DNA of 64,000 bases from Mangifera indica. Its lineage: Eukaryota > Streptophyta > Magnoliopsida > Sapindales > Anacardiaceae. Positions 34,833 through 46,835 of the stretch are shown here, in pieces. Each line of letters begins with the position of its first letter. Position 1 is the stretch's first letter. A program made the position numbers and the translations under genes. Where the stretch lies: the NCBI RefSeq assembly GCF_011075055.1, contig NC_058148.1:13385969-13449968 (forward strand), in the 5' to 3' direction. Below the pieces are notes generated by a model. That model was not told where the DNA came from. It saw only the letters and a list, made by a program, of their open reading frames with translations, and did not search any database.

Positions 34833-36306
34833 CTATAAGTTTCCCATCGTCACGCCAGTGTCTCTGCTGTAGGGAGCCTTCCCATCATTAGCTCTGGAAA
34901 AGCTAACATAGTAAAGCTCAGAGATTATGCCTGTTAAGACGATGAAGGCAGCTCCAGCTCCAAACACTCCCTTTCTCAAAGTTTCACAAGATGGGGGATT
35001 GTCGCCCAAGGAAATCCTGTATTTGGTGTGGTAGGCATTTCGCACTGACCCCGCCAGCAAGCAAGCCTCAGCAATGAAAAAGAACACCCTGAAATATCCT
35101 TTTAATGAGTAAATTGGAAAATATGAAAACACTAGACATGATAATAGACGTTTAACAAGTTGTAAGGGAAATTTAATCTCAGAGCATTATCGAATTGTTT
35201 CATTTAAGCTTTGCGCTAAGCACATACCAGCAGGTGATAAATAAGACGATGGCCCACGCCCTGGCACCACTAGGTCTCATAGCCTTCCCACAGCACAAGC
35301 ATCGACTTGCCACCATAATAAGGATTTGACTAGCTAAAAGGAACAGGAATGAAACCACACCTAAGCTAGTTGCAATATCCTTGTCATATTTACAGTAGGT
35401 ATAAGTGCCAGTATCAGCGGTTTCAGCCTGCAAAAGAAGTCAACATATAATGAGTTTAAGAGGGGATACAAAAGATTTATTTAGACCGTCAGTATAATCA
35501 AATTATTTCTAGGAAATTTCCTGAACTCAAATATATCCTTCAGTCTACAAACGTGTATTTGTCTGAGAGGCTCCTGCAAAGCCCTGTCATCCCATTTTCC
35601 ACTATCATCACCACTTCAGGCCTTATTCTTATTATTATTATTAGCTTTTCATTCGAACTAAGCAGTTAATAAGTTTATTCACTTTGTCCCAATTTCATGA
35701 AAATTTTCACAGCTTCCCAAGTAAATTAATCTTTTCAATGATCTTCTACTCCAGGGACAAATTTTTGAGTCAAATCTAAATCATCAAATTATGTAAAATC
35801 ATAAGAATACTATTTCATATGCACACAGAGATAGGGCAGGCCATCTATCAGGGGTTTTGAGACAGATATCATAGTTTTTATTATCGACGAGTATGCACTT
35901 AATCCATAACCAAATGGATAACTCTCTTCTTAAAATTTTACAAACCAATAAACCGCCAACTACCATTTTTGACTTGTGAAAAACACTACACCCATCTATC
36001 TTCTAATTGAAAAATTCTCAACTTTCAGATCTAGCAAATGATATATTTATCTTTTGTCTATTATATAGAATAAAAGATCCTAAAATAATTAAACAACAAA
36101 CTGTTTCAACAACTGGGTCATCGCTATAACTTTAATTAAACAAAAAAAAACATAAATAAACCCCACAAAATACGCAAAAAGTTAAAAAAAAAAAACCCAA
36201 CAACAAGGAAACTCACAGTAGACCTCCTCTGCTCAGCTGCAACCGCAAGTCCAAAAGCAATCAGATCAAACACGAACACCACCAACAGCAACAACTTGGA
36301 AGCCAT
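34833..36306 (-). CDS. DUF1218 family membrane protein (modifying-wall-lignin type)
   Basis: Three exons, 36306-36217, 35427-35228 and 35088-34833, join in frame at GT-AG borders to 181 codons. An upstream in-frame ATG at 36324 would add six residues; MASK at 36306 matches the family start. The protein has an N-terminal signal-like hydrophobic segment (LLLLVVFVFDLIAFGLAVAA). It continues with RRST, the CKYDKDIATSLGVVSFLFLL helix with RCLCCGK, a third helix around ACLLAGSVRNAYHTKYR, and a fourth helix after CETLRKGVFGAGAAF. Conserved cysteines and four predicted membrane segments fit DUF1218. Arabidopsis members have been linked to lignin content and cell-wall traits; the biochemical role is unknown. 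Confidence 0.92.
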
Positions 36307-37469
36307 CTGTGTGTGTGCAGCCAAAAATCCCAGGCGTTAGATAAAAGCAGACAACAAAAACGGGTGACAATAGATAAATAAATGAGCAGAAGCAGATGCT
36401 GACTTTAATCTAATTAATGGATGGTCTGTCTTTTACGTCTCCAGAAAGCAACGTGTATTGGAGATGGGAAGTCAGTGATAAACAATACAATTATTTTTTT
36501 AATGATTGAGGTCAGTGCTTATCTTTTCAATGGTTATAATTTTCTCGGGAATCTAAGTACGAGATTAATTCTAATTTAAACATGGGATTGGATTGGATTG
36601 GACTAATTTTACTTTTTTTTATTATTATTTGTTTATTTCTCTTTATTATGTTGGAATAAGTTTTAAAATCTTATTAGATAAATGTATAAATAACATGTTA
36701 GAGGTGAATTCTTAGTGTGCAAAAATTCTATATGAGTTTAGGGAGTTGAAAGTTGAGGTATTAGGGGATGAATAGCTTGACCTTGCCCCTGTCCTCGAAA
36801 GAACATTTTTACCCGTCATCGTCCCATCTTTAATTCAGTAATAACAAAAAATTTTCTTTCTCTTCCTATTACCATTCTCATTAAAAAAATAATAAAATTA
36901 AAATATATTTATAATAATTTATAAATTTTAAAGATAATTTAATATTTAAATATTTATGATATAAATAGGGGAAGAGGCTGAAATCATTTTCGTCTCTATT
37001 ACTCCATTTATATTAAAAAGTTCCCTTATTATTCGAAAAAAAAGGGGTAATAATTCGATTTGGAGGACCGAATTGTCATTCCCTAATAATATGGCACATC
37101 CGCAATCCATGACCCGTAAAGTCCTTAATCACGTGGCTTGATTAAGGTGGGTAGGTTGGTAAACATAAATTGAATGAATGAACGAAAGACATCCAACGGT
37201 TTTGATTTTATTTCTTAATGTGGAAGTTGAAACGTGTCAAACTGGGTTTTAATCAATAATAATGCCTATTACCCAAAAAACCCACAAAAGTGGATTCATA
37301 ATTAACTCCACCACTGCCTTCAAATACAGCTCGCTCATCACGTGATGATGAATCTGAGACACCTAACAAACCCTCACCCTTTTTCTTTTCTCCAGCCTGA
37401 CATCAAGTTGAATCAATTCTAAATATTTTTTAATTACAACTACAAAAATCAACCTCGTACAGGTGAATG
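36307..37469. other. Upstream of the DUF1218 gene
   Basis: Promoter-side DNA of the minus-strand gene plus AT-rich spacer. No other gene is visible. Confidence 0.5.
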
Positions 37470-37889
37470 TAGTGATAGAACCAAATCGAATTAGATTAGT
37501 TTCAAAAGTTAATTTAATTTAGTTTGAATTTATTTAGTTCAAATATGAACTAATTTTGAGCTAAGGGATTCAACTCGTTTTAAAATCGAATCAAACTTGA
37601 GTTAAAGAAAGTTTGGCTTGTAAGTTGAATAAATGGCTCAATTCAATTTTAATTTGGTTTTTTGCTCGATTTGAATTATATTTAATAATTGTTAAACGAC
37701 GTCATTTTGTCAATGAATCACAATTTCAAATCATTAATCTGAGTTATATATCCGAGTTATGAATTTGAATCATCAATTCGAGTCAAATTTGAATTTGAAT
37801 CAAACCTTAACCAAACTAATTTTTATTCAAACCAAACTTGAGTTAATAGGTGTTTAGGCTCAACTCGATTCGATTTCTATCCACCCCTA
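37470..37889. mobile_element. hAT-like miniature element downstream of the IST1-like gene
   Basis: The left end TAGTGATAGAACCAAATCGA and reverse-complemented right end TAGGGGTGGATAGAAATCGA match. Flanks GGTGAATG (37462-37469) and GATGAATG (37890-37897) agree at seven of eight positions, the duplication size of hAT elements. Repeated TTCGAGT/ACTCGA-type words and a central AACGACGTCATTTTG relate it to the element at 63197. It lies about 115 bases beyond the IST1-like stop codon, probably in or near its 3' untranslated region. Confidence 0.65.
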
Positions 37890-38003
37890 GATGAATGCAA
37901 TATTAGAATGGCCATATGTCTTACAAGGGTGGAGCCATATATGCCATTGAAAGTGCTCTTCACTTCACAATAACATAAGTGACATGTCATAATTACATCA
38001 AAT

Positions 38004-39850
38004 TTACATGGTCTTGTATAGCCAAGTCTTTACTGAATAAATCATTCTCCTGTAACATTTCATCCCTGACTTCTGCAGTCGGTAGTTTCTGCCTCTGCTA
38101 ATGCTCTTCTTGAGAGCCATGAATTTAGCTGCTACTTCATCATAGTCAGGGAGCTTCGGGTGTACATGACTATAGGAGCCACGTGAAGATGTACAACTGC
38201 CTGAATGTGATTCCAATTCGGTGATTTCCTTCATTGGATTTTCATTCTGGAATTTCATTATACTGTGGTAACATGGATGCTCCAGGGAGCAGTTGAATTC
38301 TATGTCCTCGCTAAATCCCCATCTGCAGTATGATTTTCTATGTTTAAATCTGCACTCACTGTACAAGAGACCACATTGATGGCTGATGAATTTCTCATAT
38401 TGTGATAATCTGATAAATTCTTCAGATTTATCAATTTCAGGTTCACCATAATCATAGTTGGATAAAAATAAGAAGCTTGCTCCACCAATTGTAGAACAGA
38501 CCCCAAATGGGAAACGGGGTGAATCAAAGAAAAAGAATTTTATTTTGTCCTGATCACACTCTTCCTGCACTTCCATGGAGAATGTAGAAAGCTGCATTTT
38601 AGGTTGATTGAAAGTTCCAACTAGCTTACAGTTTTCCATTTTTAATGCACTTTTATGCATTGTAGTCACTTGAAGAGGCTCAACTATCGAATTTACAGGC
38701 CTGTCTGTAAGTCTATCTTCATTATGTAAACCCAGAACCCTTCCTCTGCTAAGGCTTTTATAATCTACTTCTTCTGCCTGTTCCTTGAACACAAATCCTT
38801 CCCATTGACAACCGTTATCTCCACACAACTGGATTAACATCACCAAGTCATTTAATCTATTCCAAAATTTATCAAACACTGAGGCCTTTTCTTAGAAGTC
38901 GAGTGCTTGTGGCATACACATACATACCTTTAGTAGATTTAGTTTGAGCTTGTTACCACAATTTTCCTTTGCTATTTCATCTATCAATGTTACTTTAGCC
39001 TGCTCAGGAATAGATTTTATGCAGAGTTTCTCCCTAATCTGAATGATGAACGCATAAATCAGAAGCGTCAATGAAGGCATCTTAGCTAAAACCTGCAATA
39101 AATAAAATAAATAAATAACAAAAAAAATGAAGAATTTTCTCACCTGATCATTCACAAGGTTTCCAGGATATAATGCAATAGCACCCTTCACAAACTTGTG
39201 CCCATAACGCTCTCCAAAAAATTTCTGTATCATTTTTAGTTCAGGCAGATCCCCACACCAGGCAGCAGCAAATATTAAAGTTGAAGCTGCCTCGTTAATA
39301 TCATTTGGGCAGTCTCTGGAGACATAAACAAACTAGATTTTCATACAGAATTTCTATAAACTTCAACCACATTGTAAATTTATAGAAGAGTCATACTTGT
39401 GTTTGCGAATATAAGGGAAATGGATGATGATGAATTCACAGAAGTGCTCCAAAAGATCATATGCGGCCAACAAATTCTGGTCCTTGAAGAGCTGCTCAAC
39501 CTGAGAAATATAAAATGAAAAAGAGATAAAATTACAATATGAAGAAAACGGATGATTAATAGGACAGAATTAAACCAGAGGGTACCCGGGAAAGGGCAGA
39601 ATCGAAGTGGCCATTTTTGAGCCACCGAGCAATGTCATCACGTAATTGCCTTACAATTGAGTGTCTCTTAACCTTCAACAATTTAAGACGGCATTGGACA
39701 AGCCTAACCAATTTCTTGCTGCAAAGAAACATCATTGCAATCTAAGTTAATTTAATTAAACACAACTGATTAATTGTCATTACTGATTATTTTCGCCCAC
39801 TTTTAATACCATTTAGAAGCTTTTCGCCATCCGAACAGAATGTCAAACAT
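38004..39850 (-). CDS. IST1-like protein (ESCRT-III-associated, Vps4 regulator family)
   Basis: Six exons, 39850-39810, 39718-39586, 39500-39397, 39315-39144, 39038-38928 and 38885-38004, join in frame to 480 codons. The start MFDILFGWRKASKC matches the MFD start of plant IST1-like proteins. The IST1 domain occupies about residues 10-175. Landmarks are VQCRLKLLKVKRHSIVRQLR, LLAAYDLLEHFCEFI, the INEAASTLIFAAAWCGDLPE motif, and FGERYGHKFVKGAI. IST1 proteins bind ESCRT-III and the Vps4/SKD1 ATPase in endosomal sorting. The long C-terminal exon is less conserved and has Cys- and Ser-rich parts; I see no MIT-interacting motif I can name. The acceptor of the last exon (AG before GCCTCAGTG) was chosen to keep the frame. 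Confidence 0.9.
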
Positions 39851-42469
39851 ATCAAAGGAAACAAAATATACACACACAATTGTCGCAATAGTATGATGAT
39901 CTGTATATATGACCTGGAGAAGCAGTGCATAAATTGGGCAGTTATGGCTACAAAAATTATGGGAAAATAAATAAGCTTTGAAGCTGGAACGAGGTCTTCG
40001 AAATTGGAGGGAGAGCGTGGCGGTTCAACTCTAGTAACTGTTCCATCCACTTTCTCCAGTCTCAAATAGGCAGTTTTATCAAGTATAGAATATTACCCCC
40101 CCAAAAAAAGTAAGATTATAAACTAGTAAAATGCTTATGTTTCTTATAAACTTTGCGTAGAATACCCAGATCTTAATTTTGTAATGGATGGTCACAAATC
40201 CTAAATCTTCAATTGCTACAATCACTATTATAATTATTAATTTAAGACCCTTTTCGGCTCTCCTTGGGAGAAATCTATGATGTCTTTTAAGTATCATTTG
40301 CAAAGCCTTACTCTTAATTCTTAATATATATGGGGAATTGACAACTTGGGATTGGATTGGCAATTCTATCAGTATGTGGCAATGTAGCTTTCTTCTCTGT
40401 AGGAATTGGTCACATGGGTGTCATCGTCTGAAATTTTCCTTCCAGGGGGACAAGCACGCACTTCTGCCTTGATTGCTATGATCTTCCTCTCTGAGTCTCA
40501 TGCAATAACGGTAGGTGGAACCTTCTATGTCTTTTCACCAAATTCAGATCCAAATGTTTTCCAGAAACAAAATGAAATCATTAGAGCAAATTGGAAAGGT
40601 CTTTCAGAATGAGGGAAAATGGCATGGTGTGATGTATTTAGATTTAGAGCCACTAGTAAAGAGACAATAGTGACAAGTTAGTGACACTTTGCTGTGTCAT
40701 TTTTGTTTGTATATAAACAGTAAGAATTATTGATACCGATTCTTGAAAAATATTTTATTATTCCCCTCAAGTTTCGGAGGAAGAACTTAATTAGCATGAA
40801 TATATATAGAGCAAAAGAGCATGAAGTCACATGGCTAGAAAATGGCATGTGTAAATGTAAGGACTATCCATGAAGGCAGCTTGAAAATGAATGTACAACG
40901 AAGATTTTGGACCACCACAGCCACTAAGCAGCAATCTTTTTCTATCCCAAAGTTTTACCAGAACAACTCAAAATTGTAACACAGAGTATAAGACAAAATA
41001 TATAGGAACTTAGCCATGTGCAGCCTCCATGAAATGCTACATCATAATAACTACTAAAATGAAGCATTCAAGATTACTGTTAAGTCAATGAAAAAATATA
41101 TATTATATATGAAAATTTCAGGCTTTGCCTCCATGGAGCATCTGATTCTCATCAAACTTTTCTCCATTCTCTTCTTTTTCCTGGTTAATGTATATTAAAG
41201 TTCAGGTAGCTACTAGATACTTCACTGTATTATTATTATTATTATTTTAATAAAGACAATAAAGAGAAGTCAATGACTATGATCAACTGCATCTAACCTT
41301 AAAATTATTTTTTTCCCATTTTATAATCCTAAGTTGCAGCATGGATCCATCGTCTCTATTCAATAAAATACACCAGAACTTTTTCAACTTCTGCCATGGA
41401 TAAACATAATTTGAAGAATCAGTAAGAAGTTTGTGTTTCAACCACACATTAGTGACTGCCAGTGGTAGATAAGTCCACCAAATGTTAGTGACTAACCAAA
41501 CTTACTGAAAAACTCATCCTGTTTTCTTTTCCTTTTCTGGAATCACCATATTCACATGTTATAATCAATCCAGATCAATATCAATATCAACCATTTAAAC
41601 AAGTTTAGCCACAGCTCGACACGCTGTGAGTCCAATCACATGACACAACTAACCATATTCTGTTAGTTCATGCTCTATAATATTATTTTCTGGATCTATC
41701 ATTCCAGGAAATGACTACATGAAAATTCATTTCTATAAAGAATTCATTTTTAGCTTAATTTGCTCTTAATGACAACAAACGTGCAGAATCTGTTTGTTTG
41801 ATATCTTTCCAGAGTATCTGTGGAAACTTCAAAAACTGGAGACAGTTGCCTTGACAAAAGCTCCTACTTAATTTTATATGTATGGCACATATTGAAGGAG
41901 AAAAGCAAAAGATAAAATGCATCAGGGTGACGAAGACAAGGCCATGAAATTGGTGCCAATCTTGATTGGAAGCTGAAAAATTCACTATCATAATTTATTT
42001 AATGAGAATCAAAGTTCAAAGATTTCTTCCGGTTATAATCAAATCATAATATTTTGCTTCAAAATATAAATCAAAACCCCATTCTGTTCTAAGTTCTTGC
42101 TCCTGAGAATCACAAAGATACATAAACTCAAATTATTACTAGCATCTTCTTCAGATATTGCAGAGAATATAATTGCAAGAAAGAGAGGGAGGGACCAAGA
42201 AGTTGTTGATTTTGTCTTTTCTTTACAAAATTCTCTCGAATCCACAATGGTGGAATTTTCTGGTGGTCCATAAACATACACAAACAGCAGCAAAATGGCA
42301 ATTCAGTATGTGTTTAATACATTGTCTTACAAGTAGATTGAAAAATTAATGGATATATGGATTGACTGCTTTATGGCATTTACATATCAAGAATCTGAAG
42401 ACATTTATTTTTATAATCACATATCGTGAATATGAGACAATCAGCAAATTGTCATGCTTTATTCTGTAA
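39851..42469. other. Between the IST1-like and glycosyltransferase genes
   Basis: The left part is the IST1-like promoter side. The rest is unique-looking AT-rich DNA. Frames at 40406-40612, 41755-41991 and 42039-42293 lack codon or domain support. A short (TTA)n run lies near 41230. Confidence 0.5.
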
Positions 42470-43807
42470 TTACAAACTTGAGAGGGAAGAATTGCAGTAG
42501 ATGCAGCAGCCTAACCTTAGATGGTCAATAATGCTCCCTTCTTCGACTTTAAGCGCTCTACTCTGCCTGTTCCATAGATGAACTGCAAAGCTGTGGCGGC
42601 GAAGAAGCTTGAGCTTGTTATGCAACCATTTTGAATGAATTTCGTTTCGAGGCCCTCCAAAGAAACTTCGAATTCTACTCCAGTCAACAGGGTAGAAAGC
42701 CCATGGCGGCATCACTGTGAAGTTAAATCCAGGTCTAACATTTACTCTTGATAGAACTCTTGAGACCAAGTAAGGACCGTTGTGACCCCACTTGTTACCA
42801 TCAAATGTTAGCGCAAATTCTTGTATGAACTTGAAAAGTAATGGATGATTCTTATCAAAAATCAACACGGCATTGTTCAACCTGGTCCAATTCTTGGTTC
42901 CAGGATCAACAGTTTGTGCTCCTATTGTATTTCTCAACTTGGAAAAACTTTTCAGTACGATAACATCCGTATCCAAATAAATGCCCCCAAATTTATACAA
43001 CAAAGCAAGCCTAAGTAAGTTGGACATATTTTGACCCAAAGAAATGAATCCAGGATCAACAGTCCCTTTCTTCAATTTATTGAACCACTCTGCTGCATAG
43101 GTATTCTTGAATAAATAGTCAAAATCAGGCTTAACAGCAATCAATTTGAAACCCTTATCTAAAAAAGGCTCAAGTATAAGACCTCCTTTTCTTGAGTCCA
43201 ATGAATTTGAGACCATGACTAGACAAGCATTGGGATGGGACTTGAATAAACTCTCTAAAGCCAAAAACTCTCTATGACCGAACGACTCAACTGAAGAAAT
43301 CCAAGTCATGAAAAACTTCAACTTGCATGAAGAATTTTCAAAAAATTCTTTAACTTTCGCGGAAAACTGCCTAGATTTTGCTCCTAAACGAAGAATCTTG
43401 AACCTGCCTCTCCCGCTATGCCTTTTTTTGGGTCTAGAAACCAAAGTACTATTAATGGGCACCAAGGAAAAGTTCTGTTTATGAAAAAGAGGCAACTGGG
43501 TCTTTAAAATCACAGGCGGTTTCTCTTCTTTGACAACATACAGCACAGAAGAACTAAACTTCTGAAGAGACTCACCGGCAACTTTTTCCGGCGAAAAATT
43601 GGCGGGAGTAGGAGAGATTTTGGCGGGAAAGGAAGGGAGGTGAGTGTAGAACACAGAGAAAGCATTGTAAACCAAAAGAAAAACGAGAATGAGAGCAAGA
43701 AGGGAAGTCGGTAAGCAAAAAAGAACAGAATAAACAGATCTTTTAATGTTTTGCAAATGCAGAAGAAAATAATGAAAGTGTTTAAAAAGTTTAGTAATTG
43801 GGCACAT
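42470..43807 (-). CDS. Alpha-1,4-glycosyltransferase family protein (A4GALT-like, DXD sugar-binding)
   Basis: Intronless gene of 445 codons from ATG at 43807. A short basic tail precedes one membrane anchor at about residues 24-53 (type II, Golgi layout), then a Pro/Ser-rich stem. The catalytic part shows FFMTWISSVESFG, the DXD-bearing block FGGIYLDTDVIVLKSF (DTD at about 279-281) and NAVLIFDKNHPLL. It continues with the A4GALT C-terminal region (GHNGPYLVSRVLSRV, VMPPWAFYPVDW, FAVHLWNRQS). The family transfers sugars from nucleotide donors using a metal held by DXD. Animal members make globo-series glycolipids, but the plant substrate is unknown. Confidence 0.92.
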   Translation of the reverse strand: MCPITKLFKHFHYFLLHLQNIKRSVYSVLFCLPTSLLALILVFLLVYNAFSVFYTHLPSFPAKISPTPANFSPEKVAGESLQKFSSSVLYVVKEEKPPVILKTQLPLFHKQNFSLVPINSTLVSRPKKRHSGRGRFKILRLGAKSRQFSAKVKEFFENSSCKLKFFMTWISSVESFGHREFLALESLFKSHPNACLVMVSNSLDSRKGGLILEPFLDKGFKLIAVKPDFDYLFKNTYAAEWFNKLKKGTVDPGFISLGQNMSNLLRLALLYKFGGIYLDTDVIVLKSFSKLRNTIGAQTVDPGTKNWTRLNNAVLIFDKNHPLLFKFIQEFALTFDGNKWGHNGPYLVSRVLSRVNVRPGFNFTVMPPWAFYPVDWSRIRSFFGGPRNEIHSKWLHNKLKLLRRHSFAVHLWNRQSRALKVEEGSIIDHLRLGCCIYCNSSLSSL

Positions 43808-45379
43808 AGTTTTTCAATTCTTTTTGCTTTTGAAGAAGCTAAAAGAAGTTGAAAGTTTGGTTGTGTTTAATGTGTCGTTATGTTAATGAAAGAAGGTAAA
43901 AATATTGGCAGAAAGAGTAATGGAGGAAGAGAAGATTTTAATGGAGGAGGCGGCAAAACATCTACACTGAAAATTGTTAATGTGTTTTGGTTCTGGACGG
44001 TGGGAACCAAAGTCTACATGCATGTGGCTTTATATTTCACTTCATGTTCGTAGTGACAAGAAAGGGAGAGAAAGAGACAAGCCACTACTGAAAGCCGGCT
44101 TAGCTATGACCGACCGACTTACATTTCACTATTTTATTTTGTTTTATTTAATATACACTAAAAAATTTTAAGACCTTATTAGTTGACAATAATACACACT
44201 AAAAGAAAAATTTTATAGGTTTGAATAAAAAATATCCAAATATATGTGGATAGAGATAATAAACGATTTACTTATATTTAATTATGTAAACATAACATAA
44301 ATGAATGCACAGTTATATGTATCATCATATTATGACACGTATATTCACTTATATACTTAAAATGAATATATATAATTTTTTTAAATAAAAACCCATTCAA
44401 AAAGAAATAAATCAAATATTTATTATTAACTACATGACGGTAATGTGAGTGCAAACAAACCTCGAATAAAGACTTAGGATGTATTTAAGAAAGAATTGAG
44501 AGACCAATTCTATCCATTGAATGTAGTTTAGGTAACATGTGACATATTAAAAAAATTAAATCAAATAGGTTGTGTGCGAGAATATGTAAAATGGTTTAAC
44601 CCATTTATATTGGACAGAAAAAACATGTCGAAAGATGACATACTCTTTAATTTTATATCAGATTTGCACCTTTGTACATAGGTTAAATTGAAACAACATA
44701 AGATGTGATCCATCAATCTACACTCATGCTCCTAATAACATAGTTGCAATGACACAACTGAAACCCCCCTGAATAGGCTGTTGTTGGCATTAACAACCTT
44801 TGACTTAGAAATTAATTTAATCTTATATGTTAGTGATTTCATAATATTTACATTGAATGAAATGAAAAAATATAAATATATCTTGCAATCACAATTTATT
44901 TGGAAATTTAAAATAGATATGTTCTAGTTAAAATCTTTTGTTGATTGATTATGCATTATGTTAAAAAGGATATCCTACTAGTCAAACTTGCAACCTCTGA
45001 TGGAATCAATTATAATTTATTTATTATATGTGATGTATCTAAACAACTTATTTATAATTAAATAATGTTTTGAATTTGATATTAGATGAAATAAAAAAGA
45101 TATTAATCATAAAATTTAATATAGATTGACAGATAGACGAGATTAATAAGTTGATGGGTTTTTATACCATACCAAACCAAACCAAACGGTTTCCACCAAT
45201 CTTATCTTATCATACATGGAAATTAAAAAAAATAAAAATAAAAAAAGCGTACCCATGCATCAAAATTGTAGCTGAGCCGATGAAGCCGAAATATATAATT
45301 AGAAAAGAAACCTTTCGTTTATTCCCTCAAGTAGTAATATCACGGCCGTACACGTGGAAGGAAGAAAAAGGAGCTCAGT
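43808..45379. other. Intergenic, AT-rich
   Basis: Includes the promoter side of the glycosyltransferase gene. No gene, element ends or RNA gene recognised. Confidence 0.5.
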
Positions 45380-45399
45380 AAAGACGTTCTGTATTGCCC

Positions 45400-45620
45400 A
45401 ACTACCATCCACATTAATGGTAGGCTGGCCCAAACACTCCTTGTTCCCATCTGACTTCAGGAAGAGCAGCTTCACGTACATCTCTATCTTCAAGAGAAGC
45501 AAGCTGCATCATTATGCCCGGAAATCCTAGCTCACTTACCACATTGCAATCTGATCTGAACTATTCTCATGCAACAAAAGAATCAAGTTCAGAGCTTTCT
45601 TGGAAATGGCTAATATTGTC
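45400..45620 (-). pseudogene. Fragment resembling an armadillo-type Hsp70 exchange factor (Fes1/HSPBP1-like)
   Basis: On the minus strand two frames give smooth peptides: KALNLILLLHENSSDQIAM, then after a frame change and stops, ELGFPGIMMQLASLEDRDVR continuing EAAL. The second resembles the armadillo repeats of Fes1/HSPBP1-type Hsp70 nucleotide-exchange factors. No start, domain context or intact frame is present, so this is a decayed piece at most. The assignment rests on memory of the motif and is weak. Confidence 0.35.
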
Positions 45621-46339
45621 AGAAAGCTAACTTGATAATATAACAAATAACAGTCAACCATATGAGAATATCAACTATTTTTCAAGCTGATAAGAGCTGA
45701 TCTGTCATCTTAGTTCCTCTAATTTACAAACACCACAATATTCAAGTGACACAAATTATTAAAATGGTTACTTTACTCTTATATATAATAGAAATTTTTA
45801 ACCGAATTTAGATAATAAATAGATATTTAAATTTTTAAAATTCTGCAAATATAAATTTCAAAATAAGCTATCCTTTGGCCTCAATAAAATGATAACATCT
45901 GAATCAAACAAAAACTTAATGAAACGGCGTGTTTTGACTACTGTTTCTCATCGCCTTCAGTTGCCGCGAAAATAAAATTCTTCTCCTTGGTTCTATTTAA
46001 TTTGTAACAGTCACATTTCTTTAACTTTAGAAATTGAGATATACGAGGACAAGTTCGTATTCAGAATCTGTCTGATTGATTTTGTTTTGCATTTTGGTAT
46101 GCTTACTCATAACATATATATTTTTTTCACTAAAATTACATATATTATGAACACTGATTTGTGTATTGATAGATATTGACGTATCAGCATTGCTTTACGT
46201 AAGGTCTTTTAAACCACTGTGAATCTCGCAGAGTGAATCCATTGATACTTTCATCCATGATAAATTGAGGATCTCATCCTTGTCCTTTGGACATGAGCGA
46301 ACATAGAATGATTTCACCGGGCATCATAGGAAAAACCAT

Positions 46340-46620
46340 AAAAAATATTCATAACTTCGTTCTATGCTGAAAATATGAAGTGCGACTGCTAGCACTTTCT
46401 TGGGCAGTTGGAAGATCATGAAGAAATATCTATAAATTACCATCTCTAAATATGCGTATAAATCCACAAAATAATCCAACTCTTGCCCATACCATACATT
46501 ACATATGGCCATCACATGAAGCTTGAAACTGCAAATCATCTGTTTGCAGAATATGAGATGAATGAATTCAGTAAAGAGCATGCTGAAAGAAGAAACGGGA
46601 AAAAGTTGTCAAGTGCTACA
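46340..46620 (-). pseudogene. Degenerate duplicate of the last TAF1A exon
   Basis: Reading the minus strand, this segment tracks the real last exon (46836-47029) and its 5' flank. Shared landmarks are GAATTCATTCATCTCATATTCTGCA-type flank, GATTTGCAGTT, AGCTTCATGT, GGATTATNTTGTG and ATATTTAGAGA. An AG acceptor is kept just above 46539. If used, it would give 12 further codons and then TAA at 46501-46499. Small indels then break the original frame. It probably arose by local duplication. Confidence 0.75.
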
Positions 46621-46835
46621 TAACCATCAAGATGTTTCTGGCTATATTTGTGTCTTGCTATAACTGTTGTATTTGATCTTCAATAGGCAGTTGTTCTTGT
46701 ACTCTCAATGAAAAAAATATAAATAAAAAAGGCTTGGTTTGATGGTGCCTTGGTGTGTTTCATTTTGTAAGACGCAAGAGCAAACCAAGAATTAAGATGA
46801 TCCCAACCAATCCAAGCAAAAATATAATAATTTAT

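Noticed and set aside
40406..40612. 68-codon plus-strand frame
   Set aside because: No recognised domain, isolated, and in DNA without other coding signs.
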